Shown here: piece by piece, positions 1 to 5,176 of the stretch | Layout of the letters: the number at the start of each line of letters is the position of its first letter | How positions within the stretch are numbered: the first letter of the stretch is position 1 | From: an uncultured Pseudoflavonifractor sp. | Lineage (GTDB): Bacteria > Bacillota > Clostridia > Oscillospirales > Oscillospiraceae | Direction of reading: 5' to 3' | DNA length: 12,743 nt | NCBI GenBank assembly: GCA_947383685.1 | Contig: CANDEE010000049.1 | Span: forward strand, 1 to 12,743 | The notes under the pieces: model-generated | What the model was told of the DNA's origin: nothing | What the model saw: the letters and a program-made list of their open reading frames with translations, nothing else | Database searches by the model: none | Translations under genes and position numbers: made by a program

Positions 1-547
1 TGATGCCCATAAGCTGGCTGGTCTCAAAATCCTTGGCCACCGCCCGCATGGCCATGCCCACCTTGGTGTGGTTGATGAGCTGCTGAAGGGCCAGCACCAG
101 GGCCAGCACCAGGAAGGGGGTAACGATGGTGACCCACTTGGTGCTGACGCCGCCAATGGTCACGTTGTTGGCCAAAAAGGGCAGCTCCGGATAGCTCTTG
201 GGCAGTCCGCCCGTAATGTAGGTCGCCAGATTCTGGAGCAGATAGCTCACGCCGATGGCGGAGATCATCACGGACATACGGGGGGCGGAGCGCAGGGGCT
301 TATAGGCCGCCCGCTCGATGGCAAAGCCCAGGGCCACGGTGAGCAGCAGCATCAGCGGCAGGGCCGCCCACAGGGGGAACCAGGTGCTGAGATACACCAT
401 GAAAAGTCCCGCCACCATGAATACGTCGCCGTGGGCGAAGTTAATGAGCCTCAAAATGCCGTAGACCAGGGTATAGCCGATGGCGATGAGGGCATACTGC
501 CCGCCCAGGGAAATGCCCGAAAGAAAAATGGACAGGGCGTAGTGCAT
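1..547 (-). CDS. livH: Branched-chain amino acid ABC transporter permease LivH (partial, C-terminus off the left edge)
   Basis: The minus strand reads from an ATG at 547-545 to the window edge with no stop, giving 182 residues of the N-terminal part of an inner-membrane permease. It begins MHYALSIFLSGISLGGQYAL and continues with YTLVYGILRLINFAHGDVFM, the hallmark of LivH-type permeases (family BPD_transp_2). Several hydrophobic segments follow (around residues 35-60, 70-90 and 125-150). The segment near the edge, ETSQLMGI, corresponds to the cytoplasmic loop that contacts the ATPases. A strong AGGGAGG ribosome site lies just upstream. LivH would form the membrane channel with LivM, driven by LivG/LivF and fed by the LivJ protein encoded upstream. 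The other components presumably lie beyond the left edge. The family call is firm; leucine/isoleucine/valine specificity is inferred, since related permeases carry urea or short amides. Confidence 0.9.
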   Translation of the reverse strand, partial: MHYALSIFLSGISLGGQYALIAIGYTLVYGILRLINFAHGDVFMVAGLFMVYLSTWFPLWAALPLMLLLTVALGFAIERAAYKPLRSAPRMSVMISAIGVSYLLQNLATYITGGLPKSYPELPFLANNVTIGGVSTKWVTIVTPFLVLALVLALQQLINHTKVGMAMRAVAKDFETSQLMGI

Positions 548-576
548 AGGGATCCCTCCCTTTCTACTTTGATAGT

Positions 577-624
577 AAGGGCTGTCTCGAAAACCGCCAC
601 ACACCGGCTTTCGAGACGGCCCTT
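577..624. repeat. 16-bp inverted repeat between livJ and livH
   Basis: Arms 577-592 and 609-624 (outer bases aaggg/ccctt, inner cgaaa/tttcg) are complementary over 16 positions with one G-U type mismatch, around a 16-base loop. No T run follows on either strand, so this is not a standard intrinsic terminator. In the minus-strand livJ-livH message it would form a stable hairpin shortly before the livH ribosome site. It may act in mRNA stabilisation or processing, or it may be a dispersed intergenic repeat. Its role is inferred only from position. Confidence 0.6.
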
Positions 625-633
625 CTTGATACG

Positions 634-676
634 GGAAAAAACGCCCGGCGGGCGGTCATGGCCCGCCGGGCGTTTT
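634..676 (-). terminator. Intrinsic terminator after livJ
   Basis: The 16-bp arms at 638-653 and 661-676 match perfectly (core cgcccggcgggc) with a 7-base loop. Read on the minus strand the hairpin is followed by a run of six T (636-641 on the plus strand are all A). It begins about 20 bp past the livJ stop. It would end most livJ transcripts while letting some read through into livH. Confidence 0.85.
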
Positions 677-696
677 CCGTGTTTTCCTGAGGTTTC

Positions 697-1878
697 TTAC
701 TTCACGGTCTGGGTGGCCTCCAGAGCCCACACATTATTTGCGGTGTCGGCAGTCTTGATATAGGCGGTGTCCCGGATGGCGTCGCCGGTGGCGTCAAAGG
801 CGATGGCGCCGGACACGCCGGTGTAGGTCACGCCCGGCATGGCGGCCTTTACGTCGGCAGCCTTCACGCTGCCCGCGGCCTTCAGGGCCTCCAGGGCGGT
901 GTAGTAGGCGTCGTAGCCCATGGCGGTGACAGCGGCGATGGTGTCGTTGCCGCCGTTGTTGGTCATGGCGGTGGAATCGCCGTTGATATACTCCTTGATG
1001 CCCTTGTCGAACTCAGGGGCGCCGCCCTCCTGGTAGAAGGTGGAGACAAAGAGCTGAACCTTGGAGTTCTGAGTGGCCTCCAGCACCATGTTGCTGTCCA
1101 GGGTATCGGAGCCCAGGATGGGGGTCTCCAGGCCCATGGAGGCGGCCAGCTTTACGATCTGGGTGGAGTAGGCGATGGACACGGGGCAGAAGATCACGTC
1201 GCAGCCCTCGCTGACGGCCTTGTTGAGATAGGTGGAGAAGTCGGCGGTATTGGTGGGGAAGGAGTCCTTGACCACCTCGCCGTCAAAAGCCTGCTCAAAG
1301 AAGGTCAGAAGACCCTGATCGTAGTCGTTGCCCAGCTCGCCCAGCAGGTAGGCCTTCTTGGCGGAGAACTTCTCCTGGGCAAAGTTGGCAAGGACGGTGC
1401 CCTGGAAGGGGTCCAGGAAGCAGATGCGGAAGTAATAGTCGTTGCCCGCGGTAACGCCGGGGTTGGTGCAGGTCACGCCGATGGCGGCAAGGCCCGCCTC
1501 CTCAAAGGTGGGGCCGCCGGCAATGGACACGCCGGAGCCATAGGAGCCAAGCACCAGAGCCACGTCCTTGCTCACAAGGTCGGCGGCGGCAGTGGGGGCC
1601 TTGGCGGCGTCGGAGCCGTTGTCGGCGTAGACCAACTCTACCTTATAGGTCTCGCCGCCCACCTCCACGGTGGGGGTCTCCTGGTTGGCATACTGCATAC
1701 CCAGCATCTCCTGCTTGCCGCCCGGGCCGGAGTCACCGGTGGAAGGCTCAAACACGCCGATGCGGACGACCTTCTCGCCATCGCCGGAATTGCCCTCCGG
1801 CTTGGTGCCGCCGCCGCAGGCGGCCAGACCCAGAACCATGGTTCCAGCCAGGAGCATGGACAAAACTTTCTTTTTCAT
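697..1878 (-). CDS. livJ: Branched-chain amino acid ABC transporter substrate-binding lipoprotein LivJ
   Basis: This encodes 393 residues, the usual length for the family. The start at 1878 was chosen because it opens directly into a lipoprotein signal peptide (MKKKVLSMLLAGTMVLGLAAC), with lipobox LAAC and lipidated Cys21, and GAGGAGG sits just upstream. The longer open frame to 1986 adds a non-signal-like extension that runs back through the promoter. The mature part is a type I periplasmic-binding fold (Peripla_BP_6): VRIGVFEPSTGDSG near residue 37, an LVLGSYGSGVSIAGGP segment, then the second lobe with AAVTAMGYDAYYTALEAL towards the C-terminus. It should be anchored to the outer face of the membrane, capture branched-chain or related amino acids and deliver them to LivH/LivM. 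It lies upstream of livH in the same direction with a terminator between them. Ligand identity is inferred from the family. Confidence 0.9.
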   Translation of the reverse strand: MKKKVLSMLLAGTMVLGLAACGGGTKPEGNSGDGEKVVRIGVFEPSTGDSGPGGKQEMLGMQYANQETPTVEVGGETYKVELVYADNGSDAAKAPTAAADLVSKDVALVLGSYGSGVSIAGGPTFEEAGLAAIGVTCTNPGVTAGNDYYFRICFLDPFQGTVLANFAQEKFSAKKAYLLGELGNDYDQGLLTFFEQAFDGEVVKDSFPTNTADFSTYLNKAVSEGCDVIFCPVSIAYSTQIVKLAASMGLETPILGSDTLDSNMVLEATQNSKVQLFVSTFYQEGGAPEFDKGIKEYINGDSTAMTNNGGNDTIAAVTAMGYDAYYTALEALKAAGSVKAADVKAAMPGVTYTGVSGAIAFDATGDAIRDTAYIKTADTANNVWALEATQTVK

Positions 1879-1951
1879 CGTGGATTCCTCCTCTTTTCCC
1901 TTACGGGCGTTGTCCACACCCGGTGAACATTTGTCCGTAAATTTAGGCTTT

Positions 1952-1980
1952 ATTATAGCAGGGTGCAAAAGAAAATGCAA
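1952..1980 (-). promoter_or_regulatory. SigA-type promoter of livJ
   Basis: On the minus strand TTGCAT (1980-1975) is separated by exactly 17 bp from TATAAT (1957-1952). An extended -10 TG precedes it (TGCTATAAT). Transcription would start near 1945, leaving a leader of about 65 nt before the livJ start. Confidence 0.85.
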
Positions 1981-2051
1981 GAACAAATTATACGGATTTC
2001 ATTTTGTCCTTTTTTGGCTTTTTGTGGATTCCGCCCGGAACCCTTTCCGGC

Positions 2052-2080
2052 TTGCATTTTTGAATGGGCTTTGCTACAAT
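2052..2080 (+). promoter_or_regulatory. SigA-type promoter of queH
   Basis: TTGCAT (2052-2057), a 17-bp spacer and TACAAT (2075-2080) with an extended -10 (TGCTACAAT). It is divergent from the livJ promoter, with the -35 boxes about 71 bp apart, and shares the -35 hexamer plus following TTT and the TGC before the -10. A 6-bp inverted repeat ccggaa/ttccgg (2035-2040, 2045-2050) abuts the -35 and could be an operator. Confidence 0.8.
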
Positions 2081-2109
2081 GGGGGGCAAGCTGAAAAGGA
2101 AGTGGTCCC

Positions 2110-2661
2110 ATGAAACTTTTGCTCCATATTTGCTGCGCCCCCTGCTCGGTAGCCTGTATCAAAGAGCTCCGGGGCGAGGGGATCGAGCCCACGGGCTTCT
2201 GGTATAACCCCAATATCCATCCCTTTACCGAGTACCGCGCCCGCCGGAACTGCCTGCGGGAGTATGCCCAGTCCATCGGCCTTGCCCTGGTGGAGGAGGA
2301 TGAGTACGGCCTGCGCCCCTTTGTTCAGGCAGTGGCAAACAACATTGAAAACCGCTGCGGCTACTGCTACGCCGTGCGTCTTGCCAAAACGGCCCAGTAT
2401 GCCGCCCAGCATGGCTTTGACGCCTTTTGTACCACCCTGACGGTGAGCCCCTACCAGAATACGCCCCTGATTTTTGAGACGGGGGAACGGCTGGCGGCGC
2501 AATACGGGGTCAAATTTGCCCCCTACGACTTCTCCCCCCACTACCGGGAGGGCCAGGCCGAGGCCCGGGAGCTGGGGCTCTATATGCAGAAATACTGCGG
2601 CTGCATATTTAGTGAGGAGGACCGCTACTGCAAGAAGAAAAAGAAGGCGGTAGAAGCATGA
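2110..2661 (+). CDS. queH: Epoxyqueuosine reductase QueH
   Basis: This encodes 183 residues of the QueH family (DUF208), which performs the last step of queuosine synthesis: reduction of epoxyqueuosine to queuosine at the tRNA wobble position. It is the non-cobalamin alternative to QueG. The N-terminus MKLLLHICCAPCS carries the paired Cys9-Cys10 and Cys12. Further cysteine sets are Cys83/Cys86 (RCGYCY) and Cys163/Cys165 (YCGC), matching the cysteine-rich layout expected for metal binding in the family. FWYNPNIHP and TTLTVSPYQN are also family motifs. The start has AAAGGA 10 bp upstream and a clear promoter. The C-terminus is a lysine-rich tail. The stop overlaps the next gene by 4 bp (ATGA), implying coupled translation. 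No other queuosine gene is in the window. Confidence 0.93.
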   Translation: MKLLLHICCAPCSVACIKELRGEGIEPTGFWYNPNIHPFTEYRARRNCLREYAQSIGLALVEEDEYGLRPFVQAVANNIENRCGYCYAVRLAKTAQYAAQHGFDAFCTTLTVSPYQNTPLIFETGERLAAQYGVKFAPYDFSPHYREGQAEARELGLYMQKYCGCIFSEEDRYCKKKKKAVEA

Positions 2662-3227
2662 AGCTGCACTACATGGGAAAATTCAGCGGCAATGAGGATG
2701 ACCTCCCCCACGGGGAGCACCGTCCCGGCGCCGTCCCCTTTCGGGAGGCCAAGGACGCCAAAGCCCTGGCCGTCATTGCCAACGGCCTTGCCCTGGCTAT
2801 CCTGATCCTGCTGGTAGTTCCCGCAGTTCTGCGGTGGGGCCTGACCTTTCTGGGTCCTTCCAGCGGGCTGGGGTGCATAGCTTCCCTGGCGGTTCTGTTT
2901 CCCCACGAGCTGCTCCACGCCGTCTGTTTTCGGGAGGACGTCTACCTCTACACCAACTGGAGCCAGGGAATGCTCTTTGTGGTAGGCCCGGAGGAGATGA
3001 GCAAGTCCCGGTTCGTCCTTATGTCCCTTCTTCCCAACCTGGTTTTCGGATTTTTCCCCTACCTGTTGGGCATGTGGACCGGCTCCGGGTTTCTTCTGGC
3101 CCTGGGGCTCCTGTCTGCCAGCATGGGCGCCGGGGACTATTACAATGTTTTCAACGCCCTGACCCAAATGCCCAAGGGAGCCAGGACCTATCTCTACCAG
3201 TTTCATTCCTTTTGGTTTCTGCCATAA
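2658..3227 (+). CDS. DUF3267-family putative membrane zinc metalloprotease
   Basis: This encodes 189 residues starting within the queH stop (ATGA overlap). A hydrophilic N-terminus (1-35) is followed by hydrophobic segments around 36-60, 69-82, 122-139 and 142-157. The zinc-binding HExxH is present as PHELLH (83-87), embedded in a hydrophobic helix. A later Asp160 in the MGAGDYYN segment is placed like the third metal ligand of M50/site-2-type intramembrane proteases. This matches DUF3267 (putative zincin peptidase). The substrate is unknown and nothing here identifies it. Coupling to queH suggests shared expression rather than a shared pathway. The family call is good; protease activity is inferred from the motif. 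Confidence 0.75.
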   Translation: MKLHYMGKFSGNEDDLPHGEHRPGAVPFREAKDAKALAVIANGLALAILILLVVPAVLRWGLTFLGPSSGLGCIASLAVLFPHELLHAVCFREDVYLYTNWSQGMLFVVGPEEMSKSRFVLMSLLPNLVFGFFPYLLGMWTGSGFLLALGLLSASMGAGDYYNVFNALTQMPKGARTYLYQFHSFWFLP

Positions 3228-3230
3228 CCA

Positions 3231-3263
3231 GGAAGGCGGAGAGCGTAGCGCTCTCCGCCTTCC
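3231..3263 (+). terminator. Intrinsic terminator between the convergent DUF3267 and rluD genes
   Basis: A perfect 15-bp stem (3231-3245 with 3249-3263, ggaaggcggagagcg) closes on a 3-base loop and is followed by TTATT on the plus strand. It directly abuts the rluD stop codon (3264-3266), so the same hairpin ends both convergent transcripts. The T tail is weak, especially on the minus strand. Confidence 0.7.
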
Positions 3264-4169
3264 TTATTGCAGCTTTTTTCTGACCTTTTCAAACCATTCA
3301 GGCAGGGGACACTCCACCGTCACCCGCTCCTCCGTCCCCGGGTGGACAAAGCTCAGCTTTTTGGCGTGGAGGCATTGCCCGACCAGGCCGGGAAAGGGCT
3401 TTTTCGCCCCGTAGACCACGTCCCCCAGCAGAGGATGCCCCAGGGAGGCCAGATGTACCCGGATCTGATGGGTCCGCCCCGTCTCCAACCGGCATTTCAG
3501 GTAGGTATAGCCGCTGTACCGCTCCAAGACCTCCCAATGGGTAACGGCGCTTTTCCCGTTTACCCGGTCCACCGCCATCTTCTTCCTGTCCACCGGGTGG
3601 CGGGCAATGGGTGCGTCCACCGTACCCCTGTCCTCCCGGAAGCCCCCCACAGCGATGGCGTGGTACTCCCGGTAAAGGCTGTGGTCCTCCAGCTGGCGGG
3701 CCAGCGCCAAATGAGCCGCGTCATTTTTGGCGGCGATGATGAGCCCCGAGGTATCCCGGTCAATGCGGTGGACAATGCCGGGACGAAGCTGTCCGTTGAT
3801 TCCGGACAGGCTATTTCCGCAGTGATATAACAAAGCGTTTACCAGCGTTCCGTCGGGATGCCCGGCCGCCGGATGGACTACCATACCCACGGGCTTGTTG
3901 ACCACGATCACGTCCCCGTCCTCATAGGCCACGTCCAGAGGAATGTCCTGAGGCACGGCATCAATCGGCGACCGGTCGGGAAGCTCCACGGTGTAGACCT
4001 CCCCGGGGATGGTCTTCCGGTTTTTCTTTGCCCTCTCGCCGCTGCAGCATACCGCCCCGTCCTCCAGCAGCTTTTGGGCGGCGGAGCGGGTCAGGCCGGG
4101 GACAGTCCGGGCCAGAAACTGGTCGCACCGCTCCCCCGGCTGGTCGGCAGTAAGCTCAAGCCGGGTCAT
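3264..4169 (-). CDS. rluD: RluA-family 23S rRNA/tRNA pseudouridine synthase (RluD-like)
   Basis: This encodes 301 residues, typical for RluD-like enzymes, which convert specific uridines in 23S rRNA (or tRNA) to pseudouridine. An N-terminal S4 RNA-binding domain spans about 1-65 (RCDQFLARTVPGLTRSAAQKLL). The catalytic domain follows, with VVNKPVGMVVHP (89-100) and the signature GIVHRIDRDTSGL, where Asp137 is the expected catalytic residue. RTHQIRVHLASLGHPLLGD near the C-terminal third is also characteristic. The start at 4169 is preferred over the in-frame extension to 4208 because MTRLEL opens the S4 domain and AGGGAGG lies just before it. It overlaps the end of lspA by 14 bp, the common lspA-rluD pairing. 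The exact target uridines (RluD type or other RluA type) cannot be read from sequence alone. Confidence 0.88.
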   Translation of the reverse strand: MTRLELTADQPGERCDQFLARTVPGLTRSAAQKLLEDGAVCCSGERAKKNRKTIPGEVYTVELPDRSPIDAVPQDIPLDVAYEDGDVIVVNKPVGMVVHPAAGHPDGTLVNALLYHCGNSLSGINGQLRPGIVHRIDRDTSGLIIAAKNDAAHLALARQLEDHSLYREYHAIAVGGFREDRGTVDAPIARHPVDRKKMAVDRVNGKSAVTHWEVLERYSGYTYLKCRLETGRTHQIRVHLASLGHPLLGDVVYGAKKPFPGLVGQCLHAKKLSFVHPGTEERVTVECPLPEWFEKVRKKLQ

Positions 4170-4626
4170 TTCCGGCCTCCCTGTCCTTATCCCACAGCAG
4201 CAGCACATAGACCGCCATCAAAACGCCGCCCACCACCACGCAGATGTCCGCCACATTAAAGACGGCAAAGCGGACAAAGGTGGTCTCGAACATATCGGTG
4301 ACAAATCCCAGAAAGGCCCGGTCGATGAGGTTTCCCACCGCCCCCGCCAGGATAAGGGAGAGGGACAGCTTCCCCCATTTCCCGGGAAAAAAGTTTTTTC
4401 TCAGCAGGACGGCAATGACCACCGACGCCCCCAGGGACACCAGGGTCAAAAGCCAGGTCATGCCCGAAAAGCTGGAAAAGGCCGCCCCCGTATTCTGGGT
4501 GTAGGCCAGGTCCATCACATGGGGGAGAAAGGGGATGGACTCCCCCAGAGGAATGTTCCCCCGAACCCACCATTTTACCAGCTGGTCAATTCCAACTAGG
4601 AATATTGCGATCAGATAATACAGCAC
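4156..4626 (-). CDS. lspA: Lipoprotein signal peptidase (signal peptidase II)
   Basis: This encodes 156 residues with four hydrophobic segments, the standard LspA size and topology. LspA cleaves the signal peptide of prolipoproteins before the lipidated cysteine, as needed for the LivJ encoded in this window. Family motifs are DQLVKWW (14-20), TQNTGAAFS (43-51), the catalytic Asp102 in GNLIDR and Asp127 in FNVADI. The start is assigned to GTG at 4626-4624: AAGGTGA lies five bases upstream and the first residues (VLYYLIAIFLVGIDQ) enter the first membrane segment. A TTG at 4647 in the same frame would add seven polar residues but has no ribosome site. It is followed by rluD with overlap. No clear promoter was found nearby. 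Confidence 0.93.
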   Translation of the reverse strand: MLYYLIAIFLVGIDQLVKWWVRGNIPLGESIPFLPHVMDLAYTQNTGAAFSSFSGMTWLLTLVSLGASVVIAVLLRKNFFPGKWGKLSLSLILAGAVGNLIDRAFLGFVTDMFETTFVRFAVFNVADICVVVGGVLMAVYVLLLWDKDREAGNDPA

Positions 4627-4737
4627 GGAGTCACCTTCTTTTTGCAAAATGCGTTGGGTAAATTTTCTTTCTTCCGGGGGGCCATTTTTCGTGAAAAAAT
4701 AGGCCCCCCGGACCCCCTAAAAAAGCCTCTGCCGGTG

Positions 4738-4767
4738 TTGTTTCCGGCTTATACGGAATATTAGAAT
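4738..4767 (+). promoter_or_regulatory. Possible SigA-type promoter for the intergenic RNA
   Basis: TTGTTT (4738-4743), an 18-bp spacer and TAGAAT (4762-4767) on the plus strand. The match is moderate (four of six at -35, five of six at -10). Its orientation opposes both flanking protein genes, so it would only make sense for a separate transcript starting near 4774. Confidence 0.45.
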
Positions 4768-4773
4768 AGCTCT

Positions 4774-4980
4774 CTCCGCCCCGCTGCCGCTGCCGATGTG
4801 GAAAGAGGCAGAGAGTGCCGCTGACCGAAAAGCGCCTGGGGTGTTCAGCCCTGTGACGTGGGCGGCGGGGCCGCCCGAACCGAGGGGCGTTACGAAGTAA
4901 GCCCCGAAGGTCGATAACCCGAAGGAGGACAGCCTGGGGAGGCTTCCAAAGAGAGGGGGCCCGCAGGTCCCCTCCTTTGG
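4774..4980 (+). ncRNA. Candidate structured noncoding RNA of about 200 nt (class unconfirmed, possibly raiA-motif-like)
   Basis: Successive helices can be drawn on the plus strand: GGGCGGC/GCCGCCC (4860-4866, 4870-4876); GGGGC-bulged G-TTAC/GTAA-GCCCC closing on a GAA triloop (4884-4905); GGT/ACC (4909-4911, 4917-4919); AGCCT/AGGCT (4931-4935, 4940-4944); and CCAAAG-A-GAGGGG/CCCCTC-CTTTGG (4946-4980). The linkers are repeatedly GAA (4877-4879, 4906-4908, 4921-4923), giving a helix-GAA-helix pattern. A GTTC/GAAC pair (4843-4846, 4877-4880) could enclose the first hairpin, and TCTCT/AGAGA (4771-4775, 4810-4814) could close the 5' part. A promoter-like site lies just upstream. Size, GAA-rich joints and clostridial host fit the raiA-motif RNA class, but that is a guess from memory of the class, not an alignment. 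The ends are approximate. Confidence 0.4.
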
Positions 4981-4997
4981 TCGTTGAGAGAGGGAGT

Positions 4998-5090
4998 CCA
5001 GAGGGAGAGAGAGTCGAAACTCTCTCCCTCTGGGCTTTCTTTCCCGCCGCTTTCTTTGCAAAGAAAGCGGCGCCCCGGAGGGACTCCGGG
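4998..5090. repeat. Array of three strong palindromes
   Basis: Three back-to-back inverted repeats: 13-bp arms ccagagggagaga/tctctccctctgg (4998-5010, 5021-5033), extendable past a 2-base bulge to a cgaa loop; a perfect 28-bp palindrome at 5045-5072 centred on ttgcaa; and cccggag/ctccggg (5074-5080, 5084-5090). The first is followed on the plus strand by gctttcttt and could terminate the candidate RNA upstream. Such a dense palindrome cluster resembles a dispersed intergenic repeat element, but only one copy is visible here. Confidence 0.6.
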
Positions 5091-5176
5091 AGAGGATCGC
5101 CCAAAAGCAAGGATAGTCCTGTTCTTCCCACGAAATAAGCTGGAAATACATTAAAGCACTAAGGGCGCTTTGCCCT

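Larger units (their letters stand above)
4627..5176. other. Noncoding region of about 550 bp rich in hairpins
   Basis: No credible protein gene lies here. An open minus-strand frame at 4631-5131 has no ribosome site and reads through the palindromes, giving a low-complexity, Arg/Pro-rich translation. The region holds, left to right: a hairpin at 4674-4711 (10-bp arms ccggggggcc/ggccccccgg extended by attttt/aaaaat); a GCCGG/CCGGC hairpin (4731-4735, 4744-4748) that on the minus strand precedes a T run and might terminate leftward transcription; a plus-strand promoter-like site; a candidate structured RNA; a series of strong palindromes (4998-5090); and a small aagggc/gccctt hairpin (5161-5177) touching the exporter stop codon. 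The last could be a weak terminator. Confidence 0.75.

Noticed and set aside
1879..1986. N-terminal extension of livJ
   Set aside because: It would place 36 extra residues before a perfect lipoprotein signal peptide and would overlap the livJ promoter and leader.
4627..4647. TTG start for lspA at 4647
   Set aside because: It has no ribosome site; the GTG at 4626 has AAGGTGA at good spacing and begins at the first membrane segment.
4998..5090. Insertion-sequence ends or a CRISPR array
   Set aside because: There is no transposase, no direct flanking duplication and no regularly spaced direct repeats; the palindromes differ from one another in sequence.
4631..5131. Open minus-strand frame of about 166 codons in the noncoding region
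   Set aside because: It has no ribosome site, its translation is Arg/Pro-rich and crosses several palindromes, and no domain is recognisable. It is explained by G+C-rich sequence with few stops.
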